Assembly: GCF_934424005.1 (NCBI RefSeq)
Contig: NZ_CAKRXI010000010.1
Span: forward strand, 1 to 64,000
Reading direction: 5' to 3'
DNA: 64,000 nucleotides
Source of the DNA: an uncultured Blautia sp.
Lineage (GTDB): Bacteria; Bacillota; Clostridia; Lachnospirales; Lachnospiraceae
Every line of letters begins with the position of its first letter. Within the stretch, counting starts at the first letter, position 1. Positions 17,240 to 25,242 of the stretch are shown here, piece by piece. The notes below the pieces were generated by a model. That model made no database searches. It was not told the origin of the DNA and saw only the letters and a program-made list of their open reading frames with translations. A program made the position numbers and the translations under genes.

Positions 17240-18595
17240 TCAATCAAAATCTCTGGTAATGTTTGTGAGCCATTTGCCTCTGAAATAATGGATAAAGACC
17301 ACAGGCATTTTTTCAAACTCATCCAGAGTCATTACAAAGTATACCCAGATTGGCGGCAGTTTTAAAACATATGCTGCTAAGAAAGTAAGCGGCACTGCAA
17401 CAAGCCACATAAATACGGAATCTATGATCATTCCAAATCTGGAATCACCGCCACCTCTGAAGCATCCGCAGATAAGGCAGGTATTGATACCTTCTCCCAC
17501 AAGACGCCAGGTTGTCATAATTATAAAAATGCCAAGATAATAAATGGCCGTCTCTGTCAGTTTATCCCGATAGAAATCCAGTATCAAAGGACGAAGTGCC
17601 AGAATAATAACGCATCCGACCAGACTTACAACCATTGTTATCCTGAGCATGCGCTTTCCATATTCTCTTGCTGTATCAATGTTATCTTTACCCAGTTCCT
17701 GGCTGACAATGATGGTAGTCGCATTGGCAAAACCACGACAGGCGATCGCACCAATATTTACCACCATGACAGCAACTGCATTTGCGGCAACCATATCATC
17801 GCCAATATGGCCGAGTATTGCTGCGAATGCTGAGCTGGCAAAGCTCCAGACAACATCATTTATTACAGCCGGGGTGGCAATTTTCATAAAGTCCTGGAAC
17901 AGAATACCTGATTTCGCAAAGAAGTATTTGATCCGGAATCTGACATCGGAACTTCTTAATGAATAAATGAGGCAGATCAGTACTTCTGTGATTCTGGCAA
18001 TGACAGTACCAAGAGCCACACCGGTAACGCCAAGCTTTGGAAGTCCAAACAGACCAAAGATAAAGGTGGCATTACAAATTACATTGACACAAAGCGAAAC
18101 AATGTACGTGACAGAAGGCAGCATTATTTTTCCGATACTTCGAAGGGCACTCATAAAAACCTGAGAGAATCCCATAAACATAAATGAAAATGAAATTACC
18201 CTTAAGTATTCACTGCCGGCAGCAATCGTATCCGGACTGCTTGTAAAGATCTTCATGATCGTAGTTGGCATAGAAAAGGAGATCACGAAAAACACGAGGG
18301 AAACGATCAGTGAGATTCGTTCCGCCAGGCCGAGAATTCTTTCTACAGTCTTTTTATCACCTTTTCCCCAGTACTGTGCACATAAAACTGAAGTACCCGT
18401 GGCCATGCCATAATATAAACAGAAAAGAATAAAAGTATACTGGTTCGCAAGGGATGAAGCCGCCATGGCAGTCTGGCTTACATATCCAAGCATTACCGTA
18501 TCGGCAATGTTTACCAGAGTTCCGATCAGATTTTGGATCATGATCGGAAAGGCTAGTTTTGAAGCATATTTTAAGAAATCTTTTTTATTTAACAT
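17240..18595 (-). CDS. MATE family efflux transporter
   Basis: The product is 451 residues, two MATE bundles (FPIMIQNLIGTLVNIADTVMLG, GMATGTSVLCAQYWGKGDKK, FMGFSQVFMSALRSIGK). It belongs to a different MATE subgroup from the other complete pumps. Its upstream region is the left half of a perfect 73-bp inverted repeat (18634-18706) that includes a TATAAT -10 box on this strand. Terminates with the GNAT gene at 16553-16599. Confidence 0.92.
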   Translation of the reverse strand: MLNKKDFLKYASKLAFPIMIQNLIGTLVNIADTVMLGYVSQTAMAASSLANQYTFILFCLYYGMATGTSVLCAQYWGKGDKKTVERILGLAERISLIVSLVFFVISFSMPTTIMKIFTSSPDTIAAGSEYLRVISFSFMFMGFSQVFMSALRSIGKIMLPSVTYIVSLCVNVICNATFIFGLFGLPKLGVTGVALGTVIARITEVLICLIYSLRSSDVRFRIKYFFAKSGILFQDFMKIATPAVINDVVWSFASSAFAAILGHIGDDMVAANAVAVMVVNIGAIACRGFANATTIIVSQELGKDNIDTAREYGKRMLRITMVVSLVGCVIILALRPLILDFYRDKLTETAIYYLGIFIIMTTWRLVGEGINTCLICGCFRGGGDSRFGMIIDSVFMWLVAVPLTFLAAYVLKLPPIWVYFVMTLDEFEKMPVVFIHYFRGKWLTNITRDFD

Positions 18596-18633
18596 ACATG
18601 GTTTTTCCTTAGTTCTTAGTATTCATAACCAAT

Positions 18634-18706
18634 TGTATCATACTCCTTCATTATAATTCAAGAATGCCGAGGGCATTCTTGAATTATAATGAAGGAGTAT
18701 GATACA
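18634..18706. repeat. Perfect 35-bp inverted repeat with 3-base centre
   Basis: Arms 18634-18668 and 18672-18706 are exactly complementary around GAG. No T-run follows on either side, so it is not an ordinary terminator. Each arm contains TTGAATTATAATGAAGGAG, i.e. a -10 box and a ribosome-site-like AAGGAG, so the promoter of the MATE gene has been copied in mirror image. Confidence 0.85.
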
Positions 18707-18750
18707 GACATAACAAACCAAGTACATTTTATATAGAGAGAAGCATTCCT

Positions 18751-18830
18751 ATGATCACATACATAATCCAATTAAAAACCATCGAAGACTTCAGAAAATA
18801 CGTTAATATGGCGGAAAAAATCAGCACTAC
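18751..18830 (+). pseudogene. possible 5' fragment of an HPr-family gene
   Basis: An ATG after AGAGAGAAG opens MITYIIQLKTIEDFRKYVNM, which resembles the N-terminus of small HPr-family proteins (pattern I-L-TI-D-FVN). The similarity ends after about 26 codons, and the frame then runs antisense into the 3' end of the HD-GYP gene. The mirrored promoter in the inverted repeat would drive it. Short match, so tentative. Confidence 0.35.
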
Positions 18831-18844
18831 CACTTTTCAGGAAC

Positions 18845-20341
18845 CTATATACTCTCAAAATATCCAACAATTCCTATATAACCATCTTTCTTTAAAGGAG
18901 ACCACAATGTATGCAGTTTCAGCTTGTACATCTGGCTGTCATTTTCCACCTTCGCTTTTATCTGCACAGAAATTTCTTTATTTTGTACAGATGTCTGATG
19001 CAGCAGAACCCGAATATGTTGAATATCTTCCTCACTTACTTCGATCACATTGAATATATCAAACTTTGGATCATCTCTCTGACAAAGTATCTGCTGTTTC
19101 TCGTTTATTATAGTTAGCTGACCTGAAATTGCATTGTACTCAATAGAATTTTTCCCACTGTTCGATTTAAAAAAATCTATCTTTTCCTGCATGATCTTAA
19201 CAACACTCTGTGAATAGTTTTGGTTCGGCAAAGATTTTTCACTGAGTATTTCATTCGAAAGCCTCTGTGCTTCATAATAATGTTTATTATCATCCGTCTC
19301 TTTACTGATCATTTTTGAAAACTGAAGACTCAGTTCTTTCAAACACTTAAGGAGGATCGGATTGAACTGTCCACATTGCCCGTCCAGGATCATCTTGATC
19401 GCTGTATCATGATCAAATGCTTTCTTATAACATCTTTCACTGGTGAGAGCATCATAAACATCGACAATTGATACCACCTGCGCAGAAATTGGTATTTCTT
19501 CGCCTTTCAGACCATCCGGATAACCCTTTCCATCCCATCTTTCATGGTGCCATCTACAGATTTCCCATGCAGTATGCACCAGTGGATTATCTTGTAAAAA
19601 ATGCATATCCCGGATTATAGCTGCTCCAAGCTCACTATGAGTTTTCATGATCTTAAATTCCTCATCAGTCAGTCTGCCCGGTTTATTCAGTATTTCTTCC
19701 GGAATGCGTATTTTACCAATATCATGAAGCGAAGATGCGGTTGTGATTATAGCAATATTGGTCTCCGTCAGATGATAAGCATCCGTTGTTTTTATCAGTT
19801 GCCTCAGTATCATTTCCGTCGCAGTACGGATATGTAAAATATGTTCACTGCTCTCACTGTTGCGTGATCCTAATACATTGCTCAGGATCCTGATCATAAT
19901 ATTATTATTTTCTTCTTTTTCGTAAATCTGATCTACAACCACATTGACCAGACGCTTTTGGTTTGCATAAAGATCCAGGGTATTCTGAACTCTTTTCTTT
20001 ACAATAACAGCGTCAAACGGCCGTGTGATATAATCTGTGATTCCCATCTCATATGCCTTACGCATCGTATCGACAGATTCTTCAGAAGATATCATGATAA
20101 CGGGAGTTTCTTCAATACACAGACTTTGTTTCATCCATTTCAGGACTTCAAACCCATCCCTCTGAGGCATGTTGATATCTAAAAGCATCAGATCGATTCC
20201 CGGATTTTCTCCCATAATCTGGATTGCCTGATTCCCATTTTCGGCTTCCAGATAATCATAGGTTTCTCCAAGAATTTCCTTCAATATTTCCCTGTTGAAC
20301 TTTGCATCATCTACAATAAGTATTTTTTGTCTTTTATTCAT
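18845..20341 (-). CDS. response regulator with HD-GYP c-di-GMP phosphodiesterase domain
   Basis: The product is 498 residues from the ATG 7-8 bp after AAAGGAA (an upstream TTG has no site). Receiver domain at about 5-120 with DLMLLDINMP as the phospho-acceptor. HD-GYP domain at about 150-330 with SLHDIGKIRIPEEIL, KTHSELGA, WHHERWDGKGYPDGLKGEEIP and SIVDVYDALTSERCYK, so all metal and substrate residues appear present. A further 150 residues form a coiled-coil and PAS-like C-terminus. It should hydrolyse c-di-GMP when phosphorylated. It is the last gene, 67 bp downstream, of a five-gene operon headed by a c-di-GMP riboswitch. Confidence 0.9.
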   Translation of the reverse strand: MNKRQKILIVDDAKFNREILKEILGETYDYLEAENGNQAIQIMGENPGIDLMLLDINMPQRDGFEVLKWMKQSLCIEETPVIMISSEESVDTMRKAYEMGITDYITRPFDAVIVKKRVQNTLDLYANQKRLVNVVVDQIYEKEENNNIMIRILSNVLGSRNSESSEHILHIRTATEMILRQLIKTTDAYHLTETNIAIITTASSLHDIGKIRIPEEILNKPGRLTDEEFKIMKTHSELGAAIIRDMHFLQDNPLVHTAWEICRWHHERWDGKGYPDGLKGEEIPISAQVVSIVDVYDALTSERCYKKAFDHDTAIKMILDGQCGQFNPILLKCLKELSLQFSKMISKETDDNKHYYEAQRLSNEILSEKSLPNQNYSQSVVKIMQEKIDFFKSNSGKNSIEYNAISGQLTIINEKQQILCQRDDPKFDIFNVIEVSEEDIQHIRVLLHQTSVQNKEISVQIKAKVENDSQMYKLKLHTLWSPLKKDGYIGIVGYFESI

Positions 20342-20407
20342 ATTTTTATTTCCTTTATCCAAACGGGGTTTATGAAGTTCCAAACACTGGTAACGTACAT
20401 CTGCTGC

Positions 20408-23359
20408 CTAGTCCAGCAGGTTGTCGTGTAAGGTACTGATCAATTCTTCAATAACTATTGGCTTGGATAAGAATCCATCCATGCCACATTCCAGGGCTTT
20501 CTTTCTGTCCTCATCAAAGGCATTGGCAGTCATGGCAAGGATTGTAATCCCCGCCAGTGCCGGATTATCCAGAGCACGGATTTCCTTAGTGGCTTCATAT
20601 CCATTCATTACCGGCATCTGCACATCCATCAACACCAGATCATAATTACCCGGAGTCGAATTCTTAACTTTCTCCACTGCCTCTGCTCCATTTTTGGCAG
20701 TATCAACCAGGAATCCATATTCATTAAGGATCTCCACCGCAATTTCGCTGTTCAGCTCATTATCTTCCACAAGCAATATACATCTGCCTCTGAAATCCGA
20801 ACCTGCTTCCGGAAGAATTGAATCTTCTGCTCCAGCCTGACTCTGGCCGATAGCAGTCATCAAGGTTTCTCGGATATCTGACATAAACAGAGGTTTCGCA
20901 CAGAAAGCAGTCACCCCTGCTGCTCTGGCTTCTGCTTCGATATCTGACCAGTCATAAGCAGTCAGGATAATAATCGGTGTATCGTCACCAAGGCTGCGGA
21001 TCTGACGCGTAACTTCAATTCCATTCATATCCGGCAGACGCCAGTCAATAATATACGCATGGAAGGCATCTCCCAGTTCCATAGACTGCCGTGCACGGAG
21101 AACAGCTTCCCTGCCGGAAAGTGTCCATTCTGAGCGCATTCCAACCCTCACAAGCATTTTTGTCACGCTGTCACAGGTATTGAAGTCATCATCTACAACC
21201 AGTGCCTTAAGGCCTTCCAGTTCTGCAATCTTCTCTATACGGTGCTGCTCAGGCTGAATCCGGAATGGCAGACGGACAATAAATTCAGTACCTTTGCCCT
21301 GTGCCGTCTGAACCTCAATGGTACCGCCCATCATATCCACAATATTCTTGGTGATTGCCATGCCAAGTCCTGTGCCCTGAGTCCTGCTGACTGTGGAAGT
21401 ACGCTCCCTCTCAAAAGGAGAAAAGATCTTCTGTACAAATTCCTGACTCATACCGATTCCGTTATCCTTTACCCGGATCTCGTACAGTGCACTGCCTTTT
21501 GCTGTCCCCGGTAACTGCTTCAGTCGGACAGAGACAGTTCCTCCTGCAGGAGTAAACTTAACCGCATTGGACAAGAGATTCAGAAGTACCTGGTTCAGTC
21601 GCGTCTTATCACAATAGACATCCTCATTTGTAACATCCATAGCATCCATATAAAGCTCCAGCTGCTTCGCATGGATCTGCCCACTGATGATCGTCTTCAG
21701 GTCATGAAGCACATCCGACAGACTGACCTCCGTCTCTTCCAGGTGGATCTTTCCACTCTCAATCCGGCTCATATCCAGGATATCGTTGATCAGTGAGAGC
21801 AGATGGTTGCTGGAGGAAAGGATCTTGCCCAGATAATCCCGTACTCTTTTCTTATCATCAATATTACTTACAGCCAGTGTGGTAAAACCGATGATCGCAT
21901 TCATTGGTGTACGGATATCGTGAGACATATTAGAAAGGAAAGTACTCTTCGCCTTGTTTGCTGTCTCTGCCGCACGTACTGCCTCAGAAAGTGCCTGATT
22001 CATTTTCCAGTCATCGGTACGGTCCGACATAACCAGGATATATTTCTTTTTCCCGTTTACTTCACTGCACATTGCAATATTATGGAACCAGCGTTTTTCT
22101 CCTGTTTTCAGATGAATATATTCAAAATCCCATTCCTTCTGCTCATGAACCTGGATCTCCTCCAGATAATTTTTCTCCGCGTCTTTGGAATTTTCGGGAT
22201 CCAGTTTCCCAAGGGCACAAATATCTTTGCGGATCTGTTCTGCTGTAATACCCAGCAGTTTTTCCACATTCGGGCTGACATAATCTGCCTGATAGGTTTT
22301 GGCATCCAGCATCAGGAAAACGTCATCCACGTTCATTGAAAGCTTTTGGAACAGTTCATCACGGTACAGAATCTCCGTATCCTTTTTCCTGAGGTTCGTT
22401 CTGCCTTTTTGAATAATAAAACTGATAAGGAATGCGGCAATGCAGAATACAACCACACTGACAAGGAGTATCGTACTACGCTGCAGACTGTTCATACTGG
22501 CATTGACGATATCTGCCTGGACAAGTCCCAAAAATATCCAGTCCTGGATATCCGATTTTTCATAGACCAGATAATAGTTTCTTCCATCCAGATCCAGCAG
22601 CATCGCGTCGGTGCGTCCTGCTTTAAACTTCTCTGAAAGTTCATTGACCTCTTTTTCAGACATATCAGAATGCTCTCTCAGAACACCGAAAAAATTATAC
22701 ACATTCCCCCATACTTCAGAAGAATGATCGACCACAACACGGCCATCCGGATGAACAACAAAACTCTGGGCATTTCCATCGAAAGCAGAAATATCCAGTA
22801 CATCTACGATATCAGAGTTTTCATAAGCAATGGCAATGGCATCATATTCAAATCCCTGATAAGTTCCGTGAGCCTTAGGGGTGGCAAAAACAAGCAGCTG
22901 AGATTTTCCGGGAACTGATGCATTCGCAATAACATCATTTCCCTGCCGGATCTCCTCTTCAATATTTTCCTGTAATCCAAGGTACCCGGTTTCCCCTGTT
23001 GGCATCTTATAGTTCCCATCGGCTGACAGAAAAAAGAATTCCAAAAAGCCGGCATCCTCCTGCGCTTTCTTTATATAATCACGAATTTCATCTTCACTGG
23101 ATGTATTCTGCAGACTCTCTCCCCACATATGAAGATAGGTAAGGTTTTTCTCTGTCAGTTCCCTCAGCATATTATCAGACTGATGAAAAACTTCCGTCAG
23201 ATGAGAAACACTTTCCTCATAAACAGTTTTGGACACAAATCCAAAATATTGGAAAACCATCAAAGCAATGCACACAAAACCAACTATAAAGACAGCTATC
23301 TTTAATCGGTTTCTCATGACAGGTTTCTTTCTGTCTTTACTATGATTCCTAATATCCAT
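20408..23359 (-). CDS. hybrid sensor histidine kinase with Cache-like sensor, PAS and two receivers
   Basis: The product is about 983 residues. The ATG at 23359 has GAGG 8 bp upstream; a GTG three codons earlier is possible. Order: TM helix (about 20-42), extracellular Cache-like region (45-295), TM helix (about 297-318), PAS (340-450), HisKA with NMSHDIRTPMN (His about 480), HATPase (DNGIGMS, GTGLGMA), receiver 1 (IIDWRLPDMNG) and receiver 2 (LMDVQMPVMNG). It overlaps the promoter-proximal gene region closely (SBP stop at 23365). Likely signals through the downstream HD-GYP protein or an HPt elsewhere; inference. Confidence 0.9.
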   Translation of the reverse strand: MDIRNHSKDRKKPVMRNRLKIAVFIVGFVCIALMVFQYFGFVSKTVYEESVSHLTEVFHQSDNMLRELTEKNLTYLHMWGESLQNTSSEDEIRDYIKKAQEDAGFLEFFFLSADGNYKMPTGETGYLGLQENIEEEIRQGNDVIANASVPGKSQLLVFATPKAHGTYQGFEYDAIAIAYENSDIVDVLDISAFDGNAQSFVVHPDGRVVVDHSSEVWGNVYNFFGVLREHSDMSEKEVNELSEKFKAGRTDAMLLDLDGRNYYLVYEKSDIQDWIFLGLVQADIVNASMNSLQRSTILLVSVVVFCIAAFLISFIIQKGRTNLRKKDTEILYRDELFQKLSMNVDDVFLMLDAKTYQADYVSPNVEKLLGITAEQIRKDICALGKLDPENSKDAEKNYLEEIQVHEQKEWDFEYIHLKTGEKRWFHNIAMCSEVNGKKKYILVMSDRTDDWKMNQALSEAVRAAETANKAKSTFLSNMSHDIRTPMNAIIGFTTLAVSNIDDKKRVRDYLGKILSSSNHLLSLINDILDMSRIESGKIHLEETEVSLSDVLHDLKTIISGQIHAKQLELYMDAMDVTNEDVYCDKTRLNQVLLNLLSNAVKFTPAGGTVSVRLKQLPGTAKGSALYEIRVKDNGIGMSQEFVQKIFSPFERERTSTVSRTQGTGLGMAITKNIVDMMGGTIEVQTAQGKGTEFIVRLPFRIQPEQHRIEKIAELEGLKALVVDDDFNTCDSVTKMLVRVGMRSEWTLSGREAVLRARQSMELGDAFHAYIIDWRLPDMNGIEVTRQIRSLGDDTPIIILTAYDWSDIEAEARAAGVTAFCAKPLFMSDIRETLMTAIGQSQAGAEDSILPEAGSDFRGRCILLVEDNELNSEIAVEILNEYGFLVDTAKNGAEAVEKVKNSTPGNYDLVLMDVQMPVMNGYEATKEIRALDNPALAGITILAMTANAFDEDRKKALECGMDGFLSKPIVIEELISTLHDNLLD

Positions 23360-23364
23360 TCTTC

Positions 23365-25215
23365 TCACCTCAGAGTCATGTAGTCTTCTGGCTCTGCAAG
23401 AATGGCATCACCATCTGAAATATATTCCGTCCAGGTATCTTTCACAAAGGTCTCTTCCCCATCAAATACAATGTTTTCATCTGTGGGATAAGTTTCCATG
23501 TGTTTTGGTATTGCAAGACAGGTTACTGTAAAAGTATCATTGTCCTGAACTTTTTTCCCATCCTCTGTAACGTTGCTCAATGTATAGCCCTCATCTGTTT
23601 CTTTGATTTCCACGGAAATACCGCTGAACACAGGCAATGAGCCTCGGTTAAACGGAGTAAATCCGCCCTCATAGCCTTCTACAAAATTTTTAACCGTCTC
23701 TTTCAGTTCAGCTCCACTCATCTTGCTGCTGTAAGCCGACAGACTGTTTGGCATGATCATGTCGCCTGCCATTTTTTCAGTATATCCAGCTTTCAGCACG
23801 TTTCCCGTAAAGCTGTTTCCGGTTGCGATCAGCACATCCGATCCATAAATGCCGCGCAGAGTGTTTGCCATAACTGAATATGCCGCATTGCCCCCACTGC
23901 TATGAAAACGATTGGAATAGGATTTCTGCGAATCCAACACGATATTCTCCGAAATAGCTTCTTCCTCAAGAAGCTGAGTGTTAAATGACTCATAGGCCTG
24001 CTCTGCATCGTACTCTCCTGAGATCATCTTAGAAACCACATCCTTGGAAACAGAGAAAAAGTCATTTGACGCAATTCGGATATACATATGGTTTTCTTCG
24101 ATCACCGGTTTCACATCTTTCAGATATTCCGTAAGCTGCATATCCACATCCTGACTGTAGCTTAACAGATCCTGTCCATCATAAATGATCTGGTTCTGTG
24201 CATCCTCTGAAAGCATTGTGTTCAGCACCTTTATTGCTTTCTTTCGACGTGTCTCATCCTTTGTCAGATCATTGTTTAAAGCCACCTGAAAATATGGTGT
24301 AGTCATAATCCACTTTTCACCGTTTTCCTGAAAGAACGGAAGAAAGGTTGTGTTTATTCCCTGATCCTGAAACATTTTTACCCCGGAAGAGCTGCCGAAG
24401 TACATGGCAAGCTTGCCACTTTGATACATCTCAACTATATCATCATAATTCACTTCCAGATCCTCCTGGCTCAGGCCGGTATCCTGGATGAATTGCTCCA
24501 TACGTTCAAAAGCCTTTGGCCAGACAGTACTGTCCAGACCTTCTCTCTTTGTATTATCCGGATCACTGTAGGCAGTACGCCACTTTCGTCCGTCCACGGA
24601 AGACAGTTCTGATGCTGACAGACCTTGCAGTGTTTCCATACAGGTATAATCATAATAATAATCTGCTGTAAACCCACGAATCCCCACTTTGTCAAATGCC
24701 TGGCAGGCAGAGACAAAGCTTTCATAATCTGTTGGAAGAGGGATATCATACTTTTCAAAAAGATCTTTGTTCACTACAAACCCATGTGCATCTGCACACA
24801 CTGGAAGCCAGTTTACGCTTCCATCCTCATTCATAAAATTGCTGAGGTATGTATCATAGACAGCACCTGCAACATTGGTTGTGGAAAGATCCATCAGACT
24901 GTCTTTCAGAGGACTCGCATCATGCAGCGAAAAACGACAGCAGGTTATAATGTCCGGCAGTCCACCGTTTTCCTTAAGGAACTTGTAAAAATCCAGATCA
25001 TTATTTCCTACAACAAACTCAACATTGATGCCCGGGAGCTGTTCCTGGATGAATGGTGCATATTTTTCATACAAGCTTGTGCTCCATAAATACACCGTAA
25101 TTGTTTCTGCATCTTCTTTTTCCGCACTCTTCTCGCCACAGGCTGACAGAAGTGATATGCTCATCACCATCATTACGAGTACAGACAAAACTCTGTTCCA
25201 TTTTTTCTTTTTCAT
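23365..25215 (-). CDS. solute-binding lipoprotein fused to a 5'-nucleotidase C-terminal-like domain
   Basis: The product is 616 residues. A lipoprotein signal ends at SLLSACG (Cys26). Residues about 35-420 match family 1 extracellular sugar-binding proteins (ITVYLWSTSLYEKYAPFIQ, KLAMYFGSSSGVKMF). From about 435 to 560 the sequence resembles the 5'-nucleotidase C-terminal domain: YSVMANTLRGIYGSDVLIATG, MSGAELKETVKNFVEG, LPVFSGISVEIKE and TFTVTCLAIP. Such a fusion is unusual. There is no permease or ATPase gene nearby; the flanking genes are hybrid kinases. The protein is therefore more likely an extracytoplasmic sensor partner than a transport component. Confidence 0.75.
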   Translation of the reverse strand: MKKKKWNRVLSVLVMMVMSISLLSACGEKSAEKEDAETITVYLWSTSLYEKYAPFIQEQLPGINVEFVVGNNDLDFYKFLKENGGLPDIITCCRFSLHDASPLKDSLMDLSTTNVAGAVYDTYLSNFMNEDGSVNWLPVCADAHGFVVNKDLFEKYDIPLPTDYESFVSACQAFDKVGIRGFTADYYYDYTCMETLQGLSASELSSVDGRKWRTAYSDPDNTKREGLDSTVWPKAFERMEQFIQDTGLSQEDLEVNYDDIVEMYQSGKLAMYFGSSSGVKMFQDQGINTTFLPFFQENGEKWIMTTPYFQVALNNDLTKDETRRKKAIKVLNTMLSEDAQNQIIYDGQDLLSYSQDVDMQLTEYLKDVKPVIEENHMYIRIASNDFFSVSKDVVSKMISGEYDAEQAYESFNTQLLEEEAISENIVLDSQKSYSNRFHSSGGNAAYSVMANTLRGIYGSDVLIATGNSFTGNVLKAGYTEKMAGDMIMPNSLSAYSSKMSGAELKETVKNFVEGYEGGFTPFNRGSLPVFSGISVEIKETDEGYTLSNVTEDGKKVQDNDTFTVTCLAIPKHMETYPTDENIVFDGEETFVKDTWTEYISDGDAILAEPEDYMTLR

Positions 25216-25242
25216 TACAAATCCCCCTTCTGAAATTGACTT

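Noticed and set aside
18634..18706. Transcription terminator
   Set aside because: Very strong stem but no T-run on either strand, and it contains promoter-like boxes.
18751..19053. Intact 100-residue plus-strand gene
   Set aside because: Only the first 26 codons look like a protein family; the rest is antisense to the HD-GYP gene, so it is listed only as a possible fragment.
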